The notes under the pieces were generated by a model, which did not search any database, was not told where the DNA came from, and saw only the letters and a program-made list of their open reading frames with translations. 51,328 nucleotides of DNA, from contig NZ_QWKZ01000002.1 of NCBI RefSeq assembly GCF_003574085.1, forward strand, positions 1 through 51,328, in the 5' to 3' direction. This DNA comes from Meiothermus luteus (GTDB taxonomy: Bacteria; Deinococcota; Deinococci; Deinococcales; Thermaceae). The position numbers and the translations under genes are program-made. Of this stretch, positions 26,452 to 33,945 are shown piece after piece (position 1 is the first letter of the stretch; each line of letters begins with the position of its first letter).

Positions 26452-26504
26452 CTGCGCTGGTTCAGCGCAGCTTCAGGCGGAGCAGCGTCTTAGGGGTGAG
26501 TGTA
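26452..26504 (-). promoter_or_regulatory. bshA leader with hairpin
   Basis: Minus-strand TACACT (plus 26499-26504) is a candidate -10. It would give a leader of about 78 nt with a perfect 7-bp hairpin (26452-26458 and 26464-26470) and the 10-bp palindrome ATGAGCTCAT (26437-26446) before the ribosome binding site. Confidence 0.3.
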
Positions 26505-26544
26505 CGCTACCGCCAAAGGATGAGAAATTCAGTAGGCTCACCTT

Positions 26545-28044
26545 TCACCTAGGGTACAAGGCCAGCCCGCTCACCACCGGGCGTACCCCCAGCGGGCCCC
26601 CGTTGGGGTTCTTGAGCTGGCCTTTGACCCATAGCTGGGCCGAACCGCCCCCATCCATGCGGATCGCCCCCCAAAAGCCCATCTCCTGCAAAACGCGGGC
26701 CAGCGCCTCGGGGCGCATGGGCTCGGTCACGATAAAGAAGAGGCCGCCGTCCTGCGTCCAGGCCACTGCCGACTGCGCGGCCACCGCCTCCACCGGGGCC
26801 CGGTCGCGGAAGGGCTCGGCGGCGGGGTCAAAAACGTTGGCCCCGGCCTGGATGAGCAAAGGCCCGGCTTCCAAAGCGTAGCTCACCGGGGGCTCGAGCC
26901 GCACCAAAAGCCTAAGCCGCTCCCCGGTGCGGGCCAGGGGCTCGGCCAAAGGGAAGCCCAAGGCCCAGTGGCCCTCGGGAAGCTCCGCAGGGGCCGGGAG
27001 GGTGGCCACGATGCGCTCACCCTGCACCAGGTGCACCCCCTCCCCCGCCCGGCCCACCGCCCCCGGCAGGGTGTAGGCGGTGTAGCGGGCCCGGGCCAGG
27101 TTCAGCCCTACCCGCACCTGCCTCCCATCCGGGAGCTCCACCCAGGCGGCGAACTGGGGGCGGCCCGCAAAGACGCTCTCCCCTTCCCAGAAAAGCGCGC
27201 TGCGGCCGTAGGGGAAGCTCAGGGGCACCCCCTCCCGCACCCAAAGGCCGATCGGGGTGGCGGTGCGGCCGTCAAAGTAACCGCCGTTGAGCAAGGCCAG
27301 GGCCCCCGGGGCCATCTCCGGCAAGGGCCGGCGCTCCCCTGGCCGGCCCACCGGCTCCATGCGCCAGCGACCCGGCAGGGCCTGAAGGGAGTAAATGCGC
27401 ACCGGCTCGGGCGTCCAGGCCCACCGCTCGCGGTAGAAGAAGCCCGGGGCCACCTCCTCCTCCCGCTCGGGCTCGAGGTAGTACACGTCCAGCACGTAGC
27501 GGCGAGGGTTGTCCAGCAAAAAGCTGCGGTAGCGGTAGAGGCGGCCCGGCGGGGGCACCAGGGTGAGCTGGGTGGCCTCCTTCTCGTAGCGGAAGCTCAG
27601 CCCAAGGCCTGGAGGCCGCACCTCCTCCAGCCCCGGCAAAAAGTAGGGCAGGCCCAGCTCGAGCCGGCCCGGATAGGGCGTCAGCTCGGAGAGCACAGGC
27701 TGTACCACGTCGCCCCCGGGCAGGTCCAGCACCAGGCGCAACCTGCGGCCATCGGCCGAGTAGCGCACCCCGGCCTCTGGGGCCTGGACCAGCCCGGCTG
27801 CCCGCACCACCTCTAGGGGGAGCCGGTCCCCTTCCGGTGGGGGCAGCCCCGCCTCCAGCGGGGGGGTCCAGCCCAGGCCGGGCACGTAGGTAAAGCGCAG
27901 CTCACCCCGGCGGAAGGTGGTAACCTCGCCTTCCTGGACCACCTCCAGGCCAAAGCGCCCGGCGGGCAGAAGGCGGGGTGGCCCGCCCACTTGGGCGCAG
28001 GCCACCAGGAGGAGAAAGCTCAGGGCAATCGTCAAGCGCCGCAC
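26545..28044 (-). CDS. phosphodiester glycosidase (NAGPA-type) domain lipoprotein
   Basis: The 499-aa lipoprotein (lipobox LVAC, Cys16) has an N-terminal domain of about 200 residues without assignment. A C-terminal NAGPA/DUF2233 domain follows, with 'LNGGYFDGRTATPIGLWV' near 249-266 and the signature 'MDGGGSAQLWVKG' near 463-475. NAGPA domains hydrolyse phosphodiester-linked sugars or related diesters; the bacterial substrates are largely unknown. Surface location suggests cell-wall or exopolysaccharide phosphodiesters (inference). It is the last gene of the minus-strand lipoprotein run, 45 nt after the astacin gene, and starts with GTG. Unlike the three genes upstream, it contains CTCGAG sites. 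Confidence 0.8.
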   Translation of the reverse strand: MRRLTIALSFLLLVACAQVGGPPRLLPAGRFGLEVVQEGEVTTFRRGELRFTYVPGLGWTPPLEAGLPPPEGDRLPLEVVRAAGLVQAPEAGVRYSADGRRLRLVLDLPGGDVVQPVLSELTPYPGRLELGLPYFLPGLEEVRPPGLGLSFRYEKEATQLTLVPPPGRLYRYRSFLLDNPRRYVLDVYYLEPEREEEVAPGFFYRERWAWTPEPVRIYSLQALPGRWRMEPVGRPGERRPLPEMAPGALALLNGGYFDGRTATPIGLWVREGVPLSFPYGRSALFWEGESVFAGRPQFAAWVELPDGRQVRVGLNLARARYTAYTLPGAVGRAGEGVHLVQGERIVATLPAPAELPEGHWALGFPLAEPLARTGERLRLLVRLEPPVSYALEAGPLLIQAGANVFDPAAEPFRDRAPVEAVAAQSAVAWTQDGGLFFIVTEPMRPEALARVLQEMGFWGAIRMDGGGSAQLWVKGQLKNPNGGPLGVRPVVSGLALYPR

Positions 28045-28089
28045 AGGCCCATCTCACCCCACCCGGGCCCTTTTTGGATGAGAGGCCCC

Positions 28090-29517
28090 TCAGGGCACGG
28101 AGGCGCAGGCCCTGGCCGGGGTGGGGTTGCTCACCGTGGAGTCAAGGGGGGTGAGGGTGAGGCAGACCTCCTGGCCCCTCCGCCCGTCCAGGCGCATAAG
28201 TGCCGTGTACACGGGTTGGGCCCGGTCGGTCTGAATCTCCGCGTAGGGCAGGCCGATGGCTTGCTCCCCAACCTGGGCCTCCACGCGGTACCGCTTGGCC
28301 CAGCTCCACTCGGCAAAGGTGAGCTGCAGGGTCTCAGGCCCAGCCGGGTCAAGGCGCAGCAGGGTCATCTGGCGGGGCTCCTGGTTGCGGTAGCAGGCCC
28401 GGGTGCGGGCCAGGCTGTAGGCCTGGCCCCCTTCCAGCTCTATCCGCAGGGTGTCGGTCTCCAGGCCCGGCGCGGCGCAGGCCTTGGCCTGAAGGCTAAC
28501 CTGTACGCTTTGCCCAGGGACCAGTACCCCGTCCGGGGGCGCGGCCCCGGCCAGCCAGCCCCCGCCCACCTCCATCCTCAGCACCCGCAGCGGCACTGCC
28601 CCCACGTTGCGGAGCTCTTGGGATAGAGGGTAGGCCCCGGTCTGGGTGGTCTGGTGGAACCAGCCCTGTAGGCGCAAAAGAGGCGTTCCGTAGTACGTTT
28701 GGATGGCGGTGATATCCCCCTGGCTCAGCCCCTGGCGCTGCCCTATCCGCTCCAGGGGTACCCCGTTTTTGGGCCGGATGGTGGGCTCTCCGTTTACGGA
28801 GAAGGCCCGGGCTGAGTAGTGCATGATAGAGTCGTAGTCGTACGGCCCTTGGAGCTGCCCGTTGAGGCCAATCTTGTCAAAGTTGTGGCGCTGGTCTTCT
28901 CTGATGTTTTCCCAGAGAATCTCCACGTACTCGTCGCGGTCGGCCCGGCTCTGCTCGTGCCAGAAGCCCAGGGCGTGCAGGATTTCGTGCACTACCGTGC
29001 CCACAAGGGGCACCCCGTCCTGGCCGCAGTAGACGTCCAGGTTCTGCGGCCCGCCCACGCGCCCTATCCGTGACCAGCAGCTCCCCGGGTCGCCGTCCAC
29101 CATAAACTGCACGTAGTCGGCCTCGCTGGTGCGCTCCACGAAGCGGATGGGGGTCTTTTCCTCAATGTGGGCGATGGCCTGGCGGATGCGCTCCCGCTGG
29201 GCCTCGTTCACCTGGGGGTCCACCGTGTAGGGCACCCGCCCCCCGGGCCACAGGTAGCCATAGGAGAAGGGCTCAAAGGTGAACCCGAGCGCCCCAACCC
29301 CCTCGGGCCGGGCCACCCCCTGTCGCGGAACCAGGATGTCCCCCTCCACCAGAAGGTGGTGGGGGTCGTCCGGGATCACCTGGCCCATGAGCTGCGCCTC
29401 GCGCCCGTCCGGCAGGGCCACCCAGACCGGCTCCCAGTGCACCTCTTGGCCCCGCTCAGGACCGGTGAGCTGGGCGCAACCCGCCAGCAACAAGGCTAAA
29501 ATCCACACCCTTCGCAT
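28090..29517 (-). CDS. astacin-family (M12A) metallopeptidase lipoprotein
   Basis: The 475-aa lipoprotein (lipobox LAGC, Cys14) has a catalytic domain at residues about 95-280. It contains the zinc motif HExxHxxGxxHE ('HEILHALGFWHE', ligands His177, His181, His187, Glu178 catalytic) and the astacin Met-turn 'SIMHYSARAF' (Met232, Tyr234). The propeptide region lies before residue 95. The C-terminal half has two beta-rich segments, probably substrate- or surface-binding. It would cleave extracellular proteins. The SD-like GGAGGTGA just before the ATG overlaps the end of the preceding 225-aa gene (3-nt gap), so the two are translationally coupled. Confidence 0.92.
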   Translation of the reverse strand: MRRVWILALLLAGCAQLTGPERGQEVHWEPVWVALPDGREAQLMGQVIPDDPHHLLVEGDILVPRQGVARPEGVGALGFTFEPFSYGYLWPGGRVPYTVDPQVNEAQRERIRQAIAHIEEKTPIRFVERTSEADYVQFMVDGDPGSCWSRIGRVGGPQNLDVYCGQDGVPLVGTVVHEILHALGFWHEQSRADRDEYVEILWENIREDQRHNFDKIGLNGQLQGPYDYDSIMHYSARAFSVNGEPTIRPKNGVPLERIGQRQGLSQGDITAIQTYYGTPLLRLQGWFHQTTQTGAYPLSQELRNVGAVPLRVLRMEVGGGWLAGAAPPDGVLVPGQSVQVSLQAKACAAPGLETDTLRIELEGGQAYSLARTRACYRNQEPRQMTLLRLDPAGPETLQLTFAEWSWAKRYRVEAQVGEQAIGLPYAEIQTDRAQPVYTALMRLDGRRGQEVCLTLTPLDSTVSNPTPARACASVP

Positions 29518-29520
29518 CGT

Positions 29521-30198
29521 TCACCTCCCGCACCCAGCCAGGCAGGGGGCCGCGGCCAGGGTGAAGTCCAGGGTTCGCTCCAACGTCCCCACCCGCACGC
29601 TCAGACGGGCCGGAGCGGCTAGGTAGGACCACACCTGTCTCACCTCCGGCCCCTTAAGCTCCAGCACCAACCGCTCGGGGCCGGAGCGCTCGGGCAGGTA
29701 GCGGTAGGCCACCTGGTCCACTGCGCCGCCCACCAGGGCCCCACTCAGGACCACCGACCAGGCCGCCGGGGGTGCGTTGAAACCCCCCGTGGGCCGCAGC
29801 CCCACGGCCAGCTCCACGGTCGTTCCCGCCGGCACCACCACCGGGTCGGGCACCTGGCCCATGGAAAACTCGCCCACCCGGGCCTCAAAGCGGGCCTCCA
29901 CCCGCCGATCCTGGGCCATCTGGAGGGTACAACCCCCGTAGCCCGCACAATCCCCTGCCCAGCCGGCGAAGAAGAAGTTCCCCTCGGGCCAGGCCCGGAG
30001 CTCCACGGTCTGGTCGGGGCCCAGGCGGTAGGTGCAGGCCTGCCCGGAGGGACAGACCTCGCTCTTCCCGCTATAGCGGAGCTCCACCCGGCCCCCTTGG
30101 CCCACCTGCAGGGCCAGCTCCTTCAGGTTCAGGCTGGCCTGGGGCCCGCTGCAGGCTGCAAGTCCACCCACCAACCACAAGAACACCCAATGCCGCAC
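29521..30198 (-). CDS. small lipoprotein with a bacterial-repeat (Cys-pair) domain
   Basis: The 225-aa lipoprotein (lipobox LAAC, Cys16) has two parts. Residues about 20-107 resemble the secreted 'bacterial repeat' unit: 'GWAGDCAGYGGCTLQMAQDRRVEARF', seen here in halves, with two Cys that likely form a disulfide. Residues about 110-225 form a second beta-rich segment with a final 'CLAGC' pair. No enzymatic motif is seen. It sits directly in front of the astacin gene and could be its partner, inhibitor or anchor (inference). It starts with GTG after an AGGAGGTGA ribosome binding site. Confidence 0.6.
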   Translation of the reverse strand: MRHWVFLWLVGGLAACSGPQASLNLKELALQVGQGGRVELRYSGKSEVCPSGQACTYRLGPDQTVELRAWPEGNFFFAGWAGDCAGYGGCTLQMAQDRRVEARFEARVGEFSMGQVPDPVVVPAGTTVELAVGLRPTGGFNAPPAAWSVVLSGALVGGAVDQVAYRYLPERSGPERLVLELKGPEVRQVWSYLAAPARLSVRVGTLERTLDFTLAAAPCLAGCGR

Positions 30199-30216
30199 GG
30201 TTCACCTCCTATAAGG

Positions 30217-30242
30217 CCCGGCCAGCCCGGAGGCTGGCCGGG
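30217..30242 (-). terminator. strong hairpin between two lipoprotein genes
   Basis: Perfect 11-bp arms (30217-30227 and 30232-30242) with a 4-nt loop lie in the 58-nt gap after the 510-aa gene. There is no T tract, so it may cause partial termination or protect the upstream mRNA's 3' end. Confidence 0.5.
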
Positions 30243-30256
30243 AACCAGAACCTAGC

Positions 30257-31789
30257 TCATGGCAGGGTGCACGCCGTATTCAACAAGTCCACCTGCCCGT
30301 AGAGTCCGTTCGCATCCCCGTAGTCGGTGCCGTTCCCTGCGGGAGGGAAATCAAAAAGCACTTGGCCGCTTGAGGAGCAGTGTACCTGGCCCCCCGCATC
30401 TATGGCCAGGAAGTAGTACCGCCCCACCATTGGAGGCACCGCCGGCACCAGGATGCGGTAGCGCCCAGCACTGTCGGCGATGGCGATGTTGAAGGCCAGG
30501 AGGTTGTCCCGGTTGAGCACCGCCAGCACCAGGGCGCCCGATTCGGTCTGGCCGTAGAGGTGGTACATGTCGTCGGCCAGGATTTGGCCATTCCCATAGT
30601 TCAGGTCGCTATCGCCCAGGGTGCTAAGGGGGTTATTCGGGTCGATGGCCGCCTCCAGGTGGAAGGTGGGGAAGAGGGGGAAGCCCAGCTTGGTGAGGTC
30701 AAAGAGGCCCACATCGGTCATGAGGGAGAGGACGTTCTGCGCAGCCTGACCCTTCTTTTTGGCGGTCTGCACCACGTAGCGTCCCACGCCCTCACCCGCC
30801 TCGGTGCCGTACTCCAGGGTGCCCAGGCCTAGGAGGTCGGCGGTGGCGTTCTCCAGGTCGTTGGGGTTGCTCACCTCCAGGGTCAGGCCCAGGGCGTACT
30901 GGTACATGAACTGCTGGGCCCCGTCGGGGTTGTAGCCCCCCATCCCACCGCTCGCACTCAGGCCGGGAATGTCCCACTGGAAAGTAGCCTGCACCTTAGG
31001 CCGGGCGGTGTTGGCCGCGTCGCCGCAGTTGTCCACCGGGTTGATGACCCCATCCCCGTCGCTGTCCGTTTTGAAGGTGTTCTGGGTGGCGCTGTCGGTT
31101 TTGAGGCCGGCGGCCGTCACCTGGCTTTGCGCCGAGGCGTTGTGGCCGGTGTCCTCGCTGGCGGCAAAGAGCCCCACCTTCTGGGGTGCGGCCAGGCTGG
31201 CCCCGCTGGCCTGGGCGGAGAAGTTGAACAGGGCCAGCTTGTTGTCGCTGCTGTTCTGGGCGTTCTTCTGGCCCTTCTGGCCGTTCGTAGCGGTGGCTGG
31301 GGTGGGGTCTACCTCCAGAGGGCTCTCGCAGATGGTGGAGTTCCCCTCCTGGTGGGCCACCACCAAGAGGGTGTCCTGGCCGGTGGGCACATCCCCCTCA
31401 AAGTTGCCCTGGGCGTCCACATCCATCTGGGCCACAATCTTGCCGTCCTTGTCCACCGCCACTACCTTTTTCTCGTCGGTGTCGAAGAGGGCCTTCTTGC
31501 CAGCCTGGGTCGCCAGGGCCTCTGAGAGCACCAGGGCGTTGAGCCCGCGGATGGGATCCTGCTGCAGGCCCAGCCGCTGGCGCAGCAGCTGGTTCACCCC
31601 CTGCACCCCCAGGCTCTGCAGGAGCTGAAGGCCCTGGGGGGCCTGCTGCGGGCTCAGGCTGTACTTCGTGCCCCCGTTCAGCGACCCCTGGACGCGGGCG
31701 TTGTTCCCTCCACCGCCCCCGCAGGCCGCCAGGGCGAGCACCCCAGCCAGCGTAAGAAGAATCCCTAGACCACTCCTCCTCTGGTTCAT
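30257..31789 (-). CDS. 510-aa lipoprotein with a calcium-binding-like motif
   Basis: The lipoprotein has lipobox LAAC (Cys23) followed by a Gly/Asn-rich linker. An unassigned region with a Gln/Asn/Ser-rich stretch spans about 170-200. A 'DSDGDGVINPVDNC' motif near 243-256 has the thrombospondin-type-3 or Ca2+-binding pattern. A C-terminal half with many aromatic and Asp residues follows. No enzyme family is recognised. It uses more Gln, Asn, Lys and Thr than its neighbours. It has its own copy of the 36-bp promoter motif upstream (31809-31844) and a GGAGG ribosome binding site. Being membrane-anchored beside two proteases, it could be a substrate-binding or scaffold protein (inference). Confidence 0.6.
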   Translation of the reverse strand: MNQRRSGLGILLTLAGVLALAACGGGGGNNARVQGSLNGGTKYSLSPQQAPQGLQLLQSLGVQGVNQLLRQRLGLQQDPIRGLNALVLSEALATQAGKKALFDTDEKKVVAVDKDGKIVAQMDVDAQGNFEGDVPTGQDTLLVVAHQEGNSTICESPLEVDPTPATATNGQKGQKNAQNSSDNKLALFNFSAQASGASLAAPQKVGLFAASEDTGHNASAQSQVTAAGLKTDSATQNTFKTDSDGDGVINPVDNCGDAANTARPKVQATFQWDIPGLSASGGMGGYNPDGAQQFMYQYALGLTLEVSNPNDLENATADLLGLGTLEYGTEAGEGVGRYVVQTAKKKGQAAQNVLSLMTDVGLFDLTKLGFPLFPTFHLEAAIDPNNPLSTLGDSDLNYGNGQILADDMYHLYGQTESGALVLAVLNRDNLLAFNIAIADSAGRYRILVPAVPPMVGRYYFLAIDAGGQVHCSSSGQVLFDFPPAGNGTDYGDANGLYGQVDLLNTACTLP

Positions 31790-31808
31790 AGGCTTGCACC
31801 TCCGGCTC

Positions 31809-31844
31809 CTACCCTAGCGGCTCTCCCCTTACAAAACCCTTAAC
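31809..31844 (-). promoter_or_regulatory. 36-bp composite promoter motif, copy B (510-aa lipoprotein gene)
   Basis: On the minus strand GTTAAGG, one base, TTTTGTAAG, nine bases and GCTAGGGTAG. The TAGGGT inside can serve as a -10 box 21 nt before the ATG at 31789. Copy A at 33865-33900 has the same parts and spacing. Confidence 0.6.
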
Positions 31845-31852
31845 CGCAGGGC

Positions 31853-33361
31853 CTAGGGCCCCAAAGCCCGGCCCACATCCAGCAGGCGCATCTCGCAAGC
31901 CTGGGGGGCGCAGTTCTCCGGTGGCAGGGGCTGGGCCCGGCTGCGCAGCCGCTCGGCCAGGCCGGCAGGGGACAGGCCGGGTTCGCGGGAGAGGAGCAAG
32001 GCTGCCGCCCCGCTCACCAAAGGCGCGGCAAAGGAGGTGCCCTGGGCGTAGACATACCCCGGGGCCCCTTGGGCAAACCCCAGGCTGAGCAGGCCGTCGG
32101 GCTGGCCGTCGTTGTCGTCGTCGCGTGAAAGCGCCCCACCGGGCGCGTAAAGGTCTACCCGGGGGCCGTAGTTGGAGTAGCTCGCCCGCCGGTTCAGGGC
32201 GTCGGTGGCCCCCACCGCCACCACCCCGGGGCAGGAGGCCGGCTCAAAGCCCTCCGCAGGGCGGTTCTGGTTGCCCGCCGCGGCCACCAGCACCACCCCC
32301 AGGGCCAGCACCCGCTGGGTGGCCTCGTACCAGGGGGAGCCCGGCGGGCAGCTCCCCTCCCCGCCAAAAGAAAGGTTGATCGCCCGCACCGGATAGGGGT
32401 TGAGCGGCACCCCGGGCACCGGCAGCCCAGCCAGCCACAGGAGGGCCTCTATAGCATCGGCGTCCTCCCCCTCAGACCCGCCAAAGGCCCGGGCCATCAC
32501 CCCCCTAGCCCCCCAGTGCACCCCGGCGATGCCCCTTTGGTTGTCGCTTCGGGCCAGCATCAGGCCTATCACCTGGGTGCCGTGAAAGCCGGTTGTCTCT
32601 CCCTTCTGCAAGGGCTCGCTGGGGTCGGGGTCGCGCCCATCGCAGTCGCCCGCTGCCTGGGGGTCGCTCACGAAGTCGTACCCCTCTACCCCCTCCAGGT
32701 CGGGGTGGGGCAGCACCCCGGAGTCCACCGCCCCTATCCAGATGGGCTTCTCCGCCCCGGTTTCGGTGTCCCAGGCCTGCTCCATGCCGATGGCCCGCAG
32801 GTACCACTGCCGGGGGTAGAGGGGGTCGTTGGGCTGCCGGAAAAGGCGCAGCCGCCGGTGGCGCAGCCCAGCCGGGGCGGGCCCCTCCCGCAGGCGGTAA
32901 AGGTCGAAGCCGGGCAGGGCCGAGGGGCGCACCCGCTCGAGCCCGGCCGGCACCGAGGTCCCCTCCCGCAGCAGGTAGGTGGCGCCGCCGGCCGCAGCGC
33001 AGGCCCGCACCACCCGCAGGGCGAAGCCCAGCCGAAGCTCCCCCCGCCCCCAGCGCACCCACAGGGCAGGGGTATAGTCGCCCGCGGGGGTCTCGGGAGG
33101 AACCCGCAAAGGGAGGTCAAGCGAGGTGGGGTAGGCCACCTCCAGGGCCTCCTGGCCCAGGCTAAGCCCCTCGGGCGGCCCCTCCAGGGCCAACCGCACG
33201 GCGAAGGAGGCCCCCGGAGGAGGGTTCAGCCGCAGCCGCAGCGCGGCGCTTCCGCCGGCGTCGGCCACCAAGCGGGGGGGCTCGAGGAAGGCCTCGAGCC
33301 CCCGCTCCCCGGCGCAGCCGGCCAGCGCCAGCCCCAGGCCTAGGAGGACAAACCGCTGCAT
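31853..33361 (-). CDS. subtilisin-family (S8) serine peptidase lipoprotein
   Basis: The 502-aa lipoprotein (lipobox LAGC, Cys16) has an N-terminal immunoglobulin-like segment (about 25-118), a propeptide-like stretch and a complete S8 domain. The catalytic triad is Asp213 ('GAVDSGVLPHPDL'), His260 ('GFHGTQVIGL') and Ser443 ('GTSFAAPLVSG'), with oxyanion Asn364. An Asp-rich insert 'DDDNDGQPDG' at 414-423 looks Ca2+-binding. Most members are secreted; the lipobox tethers this one to the cell surface. Its ATG lies 7 nt after the stop of the small exported protein, so it shares that transcript. Confidence 0.92.
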   Translation of the reverse strand: MQRFVLLGLGLALAGCAGERGLEAFLEPPRLVADAGGSAALRLRLNPPPGASFAVRLALEGPPEGLSLGQEALEVAYPTSLDLPLRVPPETPAGDYTPALWVRWGRGELRLGFALRVVRACAAAGGATYLLREGTSVPAGLERVRPSALPGFDLYRLREGPAPAGLRHRRLRLFRQPNDPLYPRQWYLRAIGMEQAWDTETGAEKPIWIGAVDSGVLPHPDLEGVEGYDFVSDPQAAGDCDGRDPDPSEPLQKGETTGFHGTQVIGLMLARSDNQRGIAGVHWGARGVMARAFGGSEGEDADAIEALLWLAGLPVPGVPLNPYPVRAINLSFGGEGSCPPGSPWYEATQRVLALGVVLVAAAGNQNRPAEGFEPASCPGVVAVGATDALNRRASYSNYGPRVDLYAPGGALSRDDDNDGQPDGLLSLGFAQGAPGYVYAQGTSFAAPLVSGAAALLLSREPGLSPAGLAERLRSRAQPLPPENCAPQACEMRLLDVGRALGP

Positions 33362-33368
33362 TCAGCGC

Positions 33369-33833
33369 TCAGGGGTAGACCCGCAGCCCCGCGCGCATGT
33401 TAATTGCGAAAACGGTCTGTCCGCCAAACGTCACAGTAGGCAGGGTGTCCACCACCAGCGAGACATTCCGGTTGACAGGGTATTCCAGCCCCACTTGCGC
33501 CTGCACGGCAAAGGTGGTGGTTCCCCCACCGAAGTTGGCCCTAAAGCCCAGCCCCGCCTGGGGTATGATGCCCGAGCGGCCAAAGCTAAAAAGCGCGCCC
33601 GCCGACAGATTAAAGCTGGCGGTACCTTGCTCTACATTTATCCCAGCTCCACCCTTGAGGCCAAAGGGCCCCGCCAGCTCCTTCACGCCGCCCGAAAGAT
33701 CCAGCTGCAGCCCAAACTGCGTGGGGTTGGTGAAGGTAAGGTCTATGCTCGAGGTCGATCCTTCCAAAAAGGCCCTTCCCTGAGCGAAAGCCGAGAGCAC
33801 CAGCAAGAAGCCAATCCAGACCAGCTTTTTCAT
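33369..33833 (-). CDS. small exported barrel-like protein heading the protease cluster
   Basis: The 154-aa protein has a cleavable signal peptide ('MKKLVWIGFLLVLSAFAQG'). The rest consists of Gly- and Ser-rich alternating strands ending '...FAINMRAGLRVYP', typical of a small outer-membrane beta-barrel. No family is recognised. The ATG at 33833 has AGGAGG about 9 nt upstream; an upstream in-frame start at 33854 is rejected. The 36-bp promoter motif (copy A) precedes it by 34 nt. It is the first gene of the run that includes the S8 protease. Confidence 0.65.
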   Translation of the reverse strand: MKKLVWIGFLLVLSAFAQGRAFLEGSTSSIDLTFTNPTQFGLQLDLSGGVKELAGPFGLKGGAGINVEQGTASFNLSAGALFSFGRSGIIPQAGLGFRANFGGGTTTFAVQAQVGLEYPVNRNVSLVVDTLPTVTFGGQTVFAINMRAGLRVYP

Positions 33834-33864
33834 CCCTAACCTCCTAAACGGCATTGCGCCAGGG

Positions 33865-33900
33865 CTAGGTTAGCCAAGGGGGGCTTACAAAAACCTTAAC
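33865..33900 (-). promoter_or_regulatory. 36-bp composite promoter motif, copy A (protease cluster)
   Basis: On the minus strand GTTAAGG, one base, TTTTGTAAG, nine bases and GCTAACCTAG. TAACCT is the likely -10. It lies between the cluster and the divergent regulator. An inverted repeat CTAACCT/AGGTTAG (33836-33842 and 33867-33873) overlaps it. Confidence 0.65.
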
Positions 33901-33945
33901 TGGGGTGTGCGAAATACCCCACAAAGCCCCATCGGGAGCGATAAG

